64,000 bases of DNA from Polytrichum commune (lineage: Eukaryota; Streptophyta; Polytrichopsida; Polytrichales; Polytrichaceae): the NCBI GenBank assembly GCA_950295325.1, contig OX485806.1:17422001-17486000 (forward strand). Direction: 5' to 3'. The notes beneath the pieces are model-generated. The model saw only the letters and a list, made by a program, of their open reading frames with translations, made no database searches and was not told where the DNA came from. Each line of letters begins with the position of its first letter. Position 1 is the stretch's first letter. Shown one piece after another: positions 46,293 to 56,484 of this stretch. Both the position numbers and the translations under genes were made by a program.

Positions 46293-46519
46293 ACTACACT
46301 GATTTATTTCAATTAGTGTGTGTTGCTATTCGGAGTTACACCAGTGCAATAACGCCTGGCTCGAGACTTCGATTTTTACCAACAAAAGTTCAATAGGTTA
46401 TTCGGACGTTATAGAACGTAAATGATTGTTCTTAGTAAAATGTTACATTCTCGTTAAATAGTTATAGCGTTGCGTGACTCTGAATAGGAGCACATACTGA
46501 TCGGGATAATCGATGTGGT
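46293..46519. mobile_element. MITE family B, copy 3
   Basis: Both ends carry AATTAGTGTGTGTTGCTATT or its diverged complement next to a TGATTATCCC-type word. The arms extend through GTAAAATGTTACATTCTCGT, shared with copy 2. Confidence 0.7.
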
Positions 46520-47504
46520 ATGCACATCAAGAGACATGAAAGCATTTACTTGGTAAAAAATGTTATTCTCGATTGGGAAAAAGAAGTTACAGGAACTTGT
46601 AACTTTGAAAAGGGTGAAAAGATGTATGTGGGTATGTATATGAATCTAGGGCATGTATGTGAACGTACGCCGTCCAACATTTTCTGTATATTCCGATGGA
46701 GGATGATTTTAGATGGTTTCTACTCTGAAATTTTGAACTAATACTCAATAATAGAGCACCTTAAACACCTCCAGTCGATGTCTTGAGGTCAAAAATAGGC
46801 CTCTTCTAAGTTTAGCGGTTAAAGTACCATTCTTTGGTGAATCTTTGAGCCCTTACATAACCCCTAGAGGCGTTCCACTGTCAATGATGTCTGTTGTTTT
46901 GTGATCGGTTTGCTGCATTTCCCTGAGAAAAAAAGGTCTATTTATGTTTGTTTTTTATTCATTTCTAAATATTTGTAGCTCTATCAGTCTATTTCTCGTA
47001 CCAAATACATGGAAACGTAAGTGTTTGCAGTGGAAGGCTAGGATTCATTGGATCAAGCTGCAAACTTCCTGAGTCTATTGGTGGCAAATCTCAACGGTTT
47101 GCATAAACCCAAGGCATGTATGTGAGCCTAAAACGAACACCGACGATAAAGTGGTAAGAATCTTCTAGAAACAACATGACTGTTCATTCCAGAATGCAAC
47201 CCAAAAGCATTATACGTTTGTTACTGTTTTGAGAAGAAAAAAAATGGTCTGTTTTAGGTACACAAACCTCAATATTGATGGCAAAGGGACTTGACTTTTG
47301 TTGAAACCAAGCGTTGATTTTTAAATGGGTGAGCATTATAGAACTTCGTCCAAAAGATTGACTTCAGGTATGTGGGTGTTATTTGGTTCGTTTTTCATGT
47401 TCTTCAACTTCTATCGATTAGATTTACACTTACAAAATTCATTTTGAGTTAGCAAATCTACGATGAAACCTATGCAAAAATCAGATTGAAAATCATACCT
47501 TTTA
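46520..47504. other. Intergenic, no gene seen
   Basis: Nothing recognised; the 73-codon frame at 46520-46741 has no features. Confidence 0.5.
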
Positions 47505-47795
47505 AGATTTAGTCATGGTTATTAGAAGTGTACGTTTGATGATTTCTTAACTAGATACATGGGTCCTCCCAATTGTGTTCACTATTGAGTGTAGAGTAAT
47601 TCTTGATATTTGAAGACATGGTCCAGTCTCTTTTAGACATGTGTCTTTATGGTGTTCAATTTTTTTTTTAATATTTTATCTTCTAAAATTGTTCATGTAC
47701 GTGTGTTTGCATCCCCTAGACTTTGCTCTTTGATCCACACCGAACCACATAACAATCAAATCTAGGAATCCGATTACAAAAAAGAACCACTTAAG
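47505..47795 (+). repeat. Family E repeat, half copy
   Basis: Shares AGAAGTGTACGTTTGATGAT, CCAATTGTGTTCACTATTG and AGACATGTGTCTTTATGGTG with the copy in ATPase intron 5 (15520-15745), but holds an extra T-rich insertion near 47660. Confidence 0.65.
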
Positions 47796-47951
47796 ACCCG
47801 TCTACCTTTCCAATGATTCATCATTAAAAATCTATGCCTTTTTACCATTGCATTTGGCTAAACTTTGCCCACAGCGCAAGCAAAGTAACAAACATGGATG
47901 GGTTGATTGAAGGTTACACAAGTTCACTATTAGCTTGTAATAAAACATAAG

Positions 47952-48086
47952 ATTATTCAGATCCATAACAATGTCTTGTGGGACCGACAATATTCCATAG
48001 AATATTTCCCACATTTATACTAAACACGGAGAATATTCCATGAAATATTATCAATCCCACAAAACATTGTTATGGATCTGAATAAT
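47952..48086. repeat. Near-perfect 135-bp palindrome
   Basis: 32-bp arms (47952-47983 and 48055-48086) match at 31 of 32 positions; they include TTCAGATCCATAACAATG. The 71-base centre is itself partly symmetric around GAATATTCCAT-like words. It would extrude or fold as a long hairpin. Confidence 0.85.
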
Positions 48087-48641
48087 GTTATGAAAGGTGA
48101 ATACAAGTTATATGTAAGAGCGGTGCAAGTTATATGATAGAGCCAACCTCTATTGACCAGGAGATGGCTTTTGTTAACGGCTTACAAGCTAATGAAGTCT
48201 AATTCTATACATTCGGAAAGCTTTATTCGCTTGCTAGGGTTCTCTTCTATTATAGAACAAGCATTCCACTTGCCTCCCAAAGCTTAAACCCTAATGGTGG
48301 ATGCTCGATTTTTGTGTACCTCATGCAGGAAGGCTTGTAGATCCACTTTTGCCATGTCCCTCCCCATCTTTGATGTACATGGTAGTAGCGCACAATAGAG
48401 TATCTAAGCACAGGCATCGCATACTATCATCTACACTAGTATGTGCAATAAGGTTGCCCCACGCTAATTTATCGACATTCCACATTATTTTGAATATCTA
48501 TTATCACAGTAACAACATCCATGAAATGATTTTTTGTCACTACGATTGCTATACGAAGGAACAGGAAAAGCTATGTAAGTTTTGAGATCTATCATTTACC
48601 CAAGGTCATTTGCATGGGTAAAGAGGCAACCTGTTCGTGAA
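48087..48641. other. Intergenic, no gene seen
   Basis: A 94-codon frame (48301-48585) has no recognisable domain. Confidence 0.45.
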
Positions 48642-48876
48642 GGAGAGAGGGAATTATTGTGTACCTCTCATTCGTTCAACCAAAAAAAAACCTTGAAATA
48701 GCATGCAGTCTGGAGATTGTATTTTAAAGTTGATTTGTCACCAAAATTAGCTTCAAAGACTTCAAATTAGTCCACTCAAGGTCGTTTAAGATGAATCAAC
48801 AATAGAACTACAGGGGAACAAGTTTTTATGTTGAATGGATGAGAGATACACTTGTATATGATAAATGCCTCTTTCC
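48642..48876. mobile_element. MITE family D, copy 3
   Basis: GGAGAGAGGGAATTATTGTG opens and a diverged complement closes the element. The inner AATTAGCTTCAAAGACTTC and AATTAGTCCACT are shared with 13720-13952. Confidence 0.7.
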
Positions 48877-49212
48877 ATTTTTGAAGGCAATCTAATTGCA
48901 CACATTGGTGTAGACATGTTGCTTCCATGATTATATATATATATTTTTTATCTATATCAAAAATAAAGGCCAATACGTAGGATTATTCTTTGTAATTAAT
49001 TGGCATGCGCTTCTAAGTAGCCAATTACACGTAGAGGGTGTCCATATCACCATCTAACACGTGGAATGCCAACTAATAGTGAATCCCACGGAGGTGATAC
49101 CCCACATATTTATTGTAAATTTAGATCTCAGAAATGATGTTTTGAAATGTTGACACTTTTCAAAAAACAATTAAAATTTTTAACGTCATGCCACTAGCAA
49201 GTATTTAACATA
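48877..49212. other. Intergenic, no gene seen
   Basis: AT-rich with a short TA run near 48931-48945. No gene, RNA gene or further repeat recognised. Confidence 0.5.
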
Positions 49213-49214
49213 TA

Positions 49215-49780
49215 CTCCCTCCGTTTCATATCAAAAGTTACGTTTGGACATAATTTGCATTACGAAATAAAAGATACGTTTGGTGAAATTTCTTTCAAAC
49301 TTCGTCAAACAAATTGGAATGTTGCTATAAACAATGTAAATGTTGTTGTTGATGAACTACCAAGTCAATCAATTAACAATTTACACTTATTTAACAATTG
49401 ATATTTGAACTCAACCTAAACCCAAACATCAACACGGTTTCTAGTTGATTTTGAAGAAACGGCATGCCGTTTCTAGTTAACGGACATCGCCATGCCGTTT
49501 CTTCTCAAAAACCCTAACCCTAAACACAAGCCTTAAGGAGCACGAGTCTCAACCTCACTACTCATTAGCAAATGAGCTTCGGTGCCATCCGCCCAAAATG
49601 ACGGGCTTCCAATGAAATTGGCGTTAAAAAAAATTTGATTTTTTTTTGGACACCCCTAGCTCACCGGAAAGTGCTTAGTGAGAGCTATACAACGCACACA
49701 ATTTCGTGCTAAAAATGCGAAAAATGACCTTGATCCCACATATTTAGTGAAACGTAACTTTTGATATGAAACGGAGGGAG
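49215..49780. mobile_element. Stowaway-like MITE, 566 bp, perfect 31-bp inverted ends
   Basis: CTCCCTCCGTTTCATATCAA and the following 11 bases are repeated exactly, inverted, at the right end. TA flanks both sides (49213-49214 and 49781-49782). Inside are short inverted copies of an AACGGCAT/ATGCCGTT word and two telomere-like CCCTAA units (about 49510-49523). Identical ends suggest recent movement. No transposase. Confidence 0.9.
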
Positions 49781-49782
49781 TA

Positions 49783-51110
49783 GGCATTACGTGTGATTTG
49801 ATGAAAATTGTGCGCTATTTTCTTTCACAATTGGGTCGGGTTATACTTTCCACCCCCTCATAGTTTGTGGGACAAATGCCCATTCATTTGTTCCACAAGC
49901 ATTGTCATGTTTATGCAGGGATTCATCTTCCAATTCACCATTTATGGTTTTTAGCGTTCTTTACTATTTAGAATCATGCAGTTACGTTTCTACCCTTAAA
50001 AGTCAAATAGACTTTTAAATATTATAAAAAATAAAGGACTTTACTTGGTGTGAACTAACATTCCAAGTAAAATATGACACCACATCATAATTTAATGTCA
50101 AATAGTAAATGACACAAAACACCATAAAGGGTGTAGCTCATTACACACCAAGGCACAGTGTAAAGAAACCCACAAAACCATTACATAGCTACGTTCGTCC
50201 CATCATAACATAACTCACATGCACACCATTGCACCGTGGAGTCAACAATTTTGTGGGTTGTATGCCCCTTCTATTATGAGACTCCCTTACAAAATGAACT
50301 ATACTCAACACCCACATTGTTCACTTCATCACTTTAAACTCACGTGTAGCTTAGCTTACCCCGGGCTCAACCTTGCCCGTAGTAAGAGAATTGAAATAAT
50401 AAAAAACCATCATCCGGTGAACAATGTTGTGTTGGCTCGTTGTCTATCACAATGGGCACACGTGGCACCCACTAGGCGCGTCCTTCCTTAAGTATATCAA
50501 AAGTGGCATGGAATAAAGTCTCGGGTATCCAGTTAGCCTCACAATGTTTACTATATATTCCTCTCATGTTTCATCCTCCATATAGCCTAAAGGCTTCTTA
50601 TTAGTAATGTTCTATCCAACGATCTAATATGCATCCTCATATTAGATTCCCCGGGGAATCTACAACCCCTTGTTTCTTCCTCTTTATTATAGAGGGATCA
50701 TTTGGGGAATATTCCATCTTATTCTAGTTTAGCGATCATGTCATCTGATCGAGTTGCCCCAATGAATAGGGAGAATCGACTGCTAGTTACAGATGGACCA
50801 GTTGAGTTTGAGAAATAACCGATTCAAGTCAAGCCTTTTTCAGCAAAATTAAGGGTCGTTTAGAATGATCTATAGAATTTTCCTTAAATTAATAGAGGAA
50901 AACCGAAAGATGTCAACATGTAATCAGTTGGACTTGAAAATTAACACTGGGATTTTTTTTAAATTTTTTTTCTTCTTCTTCAGTTTGTGCAAGCATTGTA
51001 GCAAATCCAATTTAAGTATCGATGAGCTATGTGAGGGTATATTGATTTATCTAAAGGAGCTCCAATATCACAAAGAATGCAGGTCTAAATTTAACCAATC
51101 AATTTCATTG
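49783..51110. other. Intergenic, with family H repeat
   Basis: No gene recognised. About 50760-50960 is related to 44215-44400. Frames such as 50219-50491 lack domains. Confidence 0.5.
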
Positions 51111-52419
51111 GGTGGACGCTAAACCTCCACCTATGAACATTTGGAGGGAGGTTGATAGGGGTGGGGGTCCTGATCCGCCACCCCCATGCAACCCCAAGAA
51201 GAAAAAAAATCTAATTTTTAAAAATCCCAACTAAAAATTATTGCCTGCACCACATGACTTCCAAAAATTGCTTTTGTTTTTTTCGAAGGCCGCTTGTTCA
51301 TATAACCCCTATTGAGTGCACTTCATCTTCAAGATCCAAAATCCAAGATAAGTAATTGACTGGGATTTCATTTTCAAAGTGAAACTGTCAATAAAACATG
51401 TAAGTAACTTGGAAGCCAACAATTTTACAAAATCCTCATGAGCACTGAGGTTATACTTTTTGTGACTTACCATTTGAAAAGGTCTTTGTGATTCAAAAAT
51501 GAAACTTCAATTACAGTGCTATTTGATTATGTTTATTTCATAATATTTTAGTTCATGCCTTTTTACATTCACAAGTATTCATACACATTAAGTATGATAA
51601 AATGTAACTAAGCATATTAAGCCTAAGAAAGCCTGATGAACCTAATTAATCCTAATGAAGCCTAATTAAGTCAGAAATTTTGCTTGCCAAACTAATTAGA
51701 CCTAGTTAAATTCTACGACGCACTTCCTTGAATGATTTAATTCAGATATGAGAATCGATGTGCTTAATTACACTTGTTTAGGCTTCATTACGCTTAATAA
51801 GGTTTAATATGCTTACTTCCACTTAAGCAGGCTTATTTAGTTCACATGTGTATGAATACTTGTAGAAACTTAGGCCTTGCACTCAATTACCTTCAATTAC
51901 GATTATTTACACTTAATTACATTTAATCACACTTTATTAGTTTGAATGTGTATGAATACTTGTGAAAGTAGAAGGCACTATAAACATACTCAAATGGCAC
52001 ACTACTTTAAGTTTCATTTAAGAACTACAAACACCCTTTCAAATGGTAAGTCACAAAAACTATAACCTTAGTGCTCATGGGGTTTTTGTAATATATTGAC
52101 TTTCAAGTAAATTACATGCTATATTGACGGTTTCACTTTAAAAATGAAATCCTAATCAATTGCTTATCAACAAAGTGGAAGTGAACATATATATTGGATT
52201 TCGGACCTTAAAGATGTCGTTCACTCAATAAGGGTTATATGGACAAGCAACCTTCAAGAATGCAAGGGCGATTTTGTTTTAAAGTTGGGCAGGGCTGGTA
52301 TCAGTTTTCGGTCGGGACATAACAAAGGTTTTTTTTTTCTAGGGGTGGTACATCATGGGCCCTGGCCCCTATCCACCTCCCCTTGAAAGTTCATAGGGGG
52401 AGGTTTAGCATCCGCCATC
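51111..52419. mobile_element. Large foldback element, about 1.3 kb
   Basis: Arms of roughly 480-500 bp face each other. The outer ends read GCTAAACCTCC..CTATGAAC on the left and its complement on the right (52389-52409). Further in, GGGATTTCATTTTCAAAGTG, CTTACCATTTGAAAAGG and TTCACAAGTATTCATACACA have complements between 51940 and 52160. The centre (51600-51900) is a low-complexity field of CCTAATTAAG-like words. A TCATTG word flanks both sides and may be a target duplication. No coding capacity. Confidence 0.8.
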
Positions 52420-53079
52420 TCATTGTGATGTATTACAATCATAACTTATCAACCAATACAATAATGTGACATGTTAAATCAAAGCATGAATTAAGAGGAT
52501 GTAGACTCTAGTATAAACTGGAAGGACTTTGAGAGCCAACTATTTGATGTGTAGTGGTATGCATCTAGTTTCTTAGTCCCTTTAAACTATATGTTATTAT
52601 TCTCAAGACAAAGTGTACAGTTTGGGAATGCATAAGTTTGTAACGTTTTATGTAATTCACCATGTATCAAGTTTATCTAAACTTGAATGCTTGATTGATT
52701 TGAGCATTTGAGGCTCATGGGTGACCACAAGGAAATTTGAGAATTCAAGGTCAATCTTCTCATTTGCATTCAAATTTTAACTTATTACACATGTTTATGT
52801 TATTACGTTATATACTCTAGTTGTGTTCTTTCTATATGAAGCTCCGGAGATTCCCAATCACCTCAATTTAGTTACTAGCATAATGTGGTCCAACAAACCA
52901 ATAAGGATGGTTTTGTGGTGTTTAAATGCAAGGTGTGGACGATTCATATCCTTTGCGGTTCCATCGTTCACTAAGGTGTCTACAATTTCATCACATATGA
53001 TGCAAGAGTGACTCTATCTTTAAAAAATTTGTAGTCACATGAGGAGATCACCTCATATGATACACTCCAAATGCAGTGA
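52420..53079. other. Intergenic, no gene seen
   Basis: AT-rich; a 62-codon frame (52823-53011) is unrecognised and may be the upstream part of the LINE-like remnant. Confidence 0.4.
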
Positions 53080-53400
53080 AAAGCTTATCAAGTAGATTAT
53101 GCTCAAAGGAAGGACGTATGGTGTGGTTGTTTCCAAGGGAGATGTTGAGGATATTTGTGAACATGAGTGTATCATGTTGGGGATATTTTGAATTGATAAG
53201 GGCAAGATGATAGCATTGATTTATGCTCCAAGGTTTATTTTGGTAATTGGAAGTCTCTTTGCATTCCTAAGATTGTTTGTTGGGTTAGCAACTCTTGCAC
53301 ATGTTGGATTATCTTCACCTTCCCAGTCATGGAAGATGAAAGAGCCATCACAATGTAGTGATATTGGAATAAATTACAATTGTAAGGAAAAAGTTGTTGA
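53080..53400 (+). pseudogene. Possible LINE endonuclease remnant
   Basis: Across frames and stops, pieces line up with an apurinic-type LINE endonuclease: IALIYAP (near 53214-53234), then FGNWKSL-like and a later MEDERA stretch where LINEs have GDFNM.E..R. A stop at about 53190 and at least one frame change make it non-functional. This is pattern recognition on short blocks, so weak. Confidence 0.3.
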
Positions 53401-53429
53401 TTTTGGGGGCATGAAATTACTTGGCTACA

Positions 53430-53810
53430 TTGGGGGGGGGGGGGTAACGTGGGAGCATTATCTCAACCAAATTGTGATGGCATAAGGCTAGAAGTAGACT
53501 ACATTCTCCCAAATTAGGTGTTGAGCACAAGAATATGAACATACCCTCAACGACTACACATCATTCCCCCCCCCACCCAATTCATTAATGGAAAGATTTT
53601 TCTCACCCATTTTTGAATAATATCATAAGTAAATAAATAACCAACGTTGGGCAATCTAACATGAGTTTGAGCCCATTGGCCCTACCCTGCTCAAGAATCC
53701 TCTCGGTGCATGGTGGGGTTTATTGCCTACCTTGCGGTGGTTGGGCTCTTGGCTTTTGGCTTCCTACCTACTTAGCTAGTTTTTTTTTTTTTTTTTTTTT
53801 TTTTTTTCCT
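53430..53810. repeat. Homopolymer tracts
   Basis: A G run (about 53431-53442), a C-rich run (about 53567-53577) and a T run of about 28 (about 53780-53807). No gene. Confidence 0.85.
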
Positions 53811-56131
53811 TCCCTCCCGTTCCCGTCAAGTAGAAAGAAGATTTCACAACGGGAATTGAACTGCCAACCACTTCATTTGGAAATGGGTTTCTCCACTATC
53901 ACCCGGTAGTTTAGGGTCATCTTGGACTTGAATAATGTCATGGGAGAGACGAGGAGAATGCGACCAAAAGGGCGCCCACCAAATAATGCAAACATTATTT
54001 GCTACCATTGGCTTTGGAGGTCTTATACGGCATGTTTACATCTCATCACATAAGTCATCATTGCTTATTGATTGTGGCAAAGAGGCCTTTATTTCTATTG
54101 CATTGGTCGGGCAAATATGAGAACATTTACGTGGTTAAGACCTCCAAAGTGAGGGTATGTCGACCATAATGAGTGTTAAAGAAGGCATTTTCATCATAAA
54201 CAGAGGGACAAACATGTTGTCATACCATTTTATAAAGTTCAGAGGCCGGAGAAGAAAAACCGCCGATATGGTGGGCATGCTCTAAAGTAGATAGTGCTAA
54301 AACCAACACATCACCCACAACCAACACTTGATAATCTTGCAAAGCAAGTACATATCCTTCATGGAGTGTCTAGCGCCTTACCATCACGTTCATGTGTCGA
54401 CTCTTGGTCAACTACCAATGACACATTGAACCAATGTCCTCGAAGACTTTGGAACATAAGTAGTCAAGATCCCAGTGTCTCCAAGCCCAACCGGTCACAT
54501 ATTAACACCTTTAAGACGGGTGGTTTTTGTTGATTTTTTTAATGATGTATTCCATAGATTCCTTTGAAACGACTGGTAAACTTCACGAAGTCTTGAACTT
54601 CTACCCGTTTATTCCTCAAACTCGACCGGTTCATCGCTTTGAGCCCTTGCAAAAGAACTTTTGCATGCGGAACAATTTTTATACCCTTTCCCCTCCTAAA
54701 AACCCATGTAAAGGAAGGGAGCGGAGCATAGGAGCATGTATGTAAGTTAGTAGGAGCGGTGCTTTGCAGATGCCAGCCTAGACGCCTACCCACTTTTCCC
54801 AGTTGAATGATTTGCACTTGTCGGGTGCAGGCGGGTGCGATTTACATGGAATACTAGCTAGCTAGGGGCGGATCATGAGCAAGGTGTTAACAAAGTAGAC
54901 CCATAGCTTGGGAAAGCAGGTAAATAAGCGAGTAGCCCAAGGACAAGGTTTTGGGTTGTCATTTGGTGTCACGATGATGTCTCCTCCGGTGTCACGATGA
55001 TGTGTTATTTGGTTGCCGCACGGATTTCTTGTTATCTCGGTTCATGGTTCGCTGGATTCCAAGTCATTTGAATCAACACGCCACGGACATTCGCAATCTT
55101 GGGACACTACTTAGGGTGAGGTGGTTTCCATGTAGGCCGCTCATCCGCCAGATTCTGGTGTGCAGAAGCACGAATCCGTCCAAATGTAGACGGAATCTGG
55201 TGGGGTAGGGTTCGTATACGCCAACTAGCTACTCCCATCTTTTCGAATCCGGGCCCATCTATAAACCTCCTCCTCCTCCTCCCAGTTTACGAACGATGGA
55301 GTTCTAGATCTAGACCATCATTGGTTCTCTTGAGTCTTCAACCCGCCTTAATGCTTTGGTGATTGGTGTTTGTAGGTTAAAGATTCTTTAGTGGGTGCAT
55401 GGAAGTCTAGCGGACCGTGTCGATGGCCCTCCACATTGTAGCAGACTGTCAAAATGTGGTTGGATGGCGGCTTGTGCTTTACCTACATGCGAACACCTCC
55501 GACCCACTATTATCTAGAATCTAGTGTGCGAGCGACCTACATAGTGTATTGGTACAGTGTTGATAAATAAATTTTGGGCATAATCGATCAATATCCTATT
55601 GTTTCCAATACCCGCTTACATGTCGACATCTTTCAATATTTCTTTATTAAATTGGAGAAATATTCTAGAAATTCCTCTAAATCAATCGATAATCTTACAA
55701 AAGTCGCGAATATGAATGGTTATTCTTCAAATTCGACCAGTTCATCTATAACTACACTAAATAGTCCTATTACTATGGACCACAGTAATTTTCTAGAACC
55801 CACAGTAATTTGTATGATGAAAAATTAACATGGCTACGTTTACTTTCAACCCACGTTGAATTCCTTGTAGAAAACTAGCATGGGCCACAAAATGATTTTT
55901 TATTTTATTTTATTCTTTCCCCTCAAAAATTAGCGTGGTTGATTATTTGTTTTGTACTACTTTGATGTAAGATGACTAGTTTATTTTTCATAAGAGGTGT
56001 TGATCGAAAGCCTTGATGACGACTCAGGGGAAACACCCATGGTCTTGGGATCACAATAATTCCACCTTGACTAGAAAATTAGTGTGGCCCATGCTAATTG
56101 TTTGCACGCACACTACAGTATGAGGACTGCG
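53811..56131. other. Intergenic, no gene seen
   Basis: No family recognised in the short frames. A CCT trinucleotide run lies near 55267-55284. The last eight bases (56124-56131) are the left target duplication of the next MITE. Confidence 0.5.
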
Positions 56132-56476
56132 CTCGGGGGGGGGCAGTGTGTTAAAAAGTTAAGGATATAGGTGCAAACAACCACTATTTTATAGGGGGGT
56201 ATTACTTTCAATTCTCTTCTTTTTTTCACATGCTATCATTATGTAAATTTCTACTTTGGGTTAATAGAAAAATGGCTTGCATTACTTATAATTCCAAATT
56301 ACCTATTATTCCATACCCTATAGTACTTTAAAGATGTCCAGTGCCATTTTTGATACCCTATATTACTCTTAAGTCCATTTATAATTTTTAGCCCTCATGT
56401 TTTTTAAATACCCTATCATTTGTTCGCACGTATATTGCTACTCCAACCAATGACTACCCCCCCCCCCCCCCCCGAG
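56132..56476. mobile_element. MITE with G-rich inverted ends and perfect 8-bp target duplication
   Basis: 345 bp. The left end is CTCGGGGGGGGGCAGT and the right end, complemented, is CTCGGG followed by a long G run and TAGT. GGACTGCG occurs on both flanks (56124-56131 and 56477-56484). The interior is AT-rich and non-coding. The 8-bp duplication fits hAT-type or Mutator-type mobilisation. Confidence 0.8.
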
Positions 56477-56484
56477 GGACTGCG

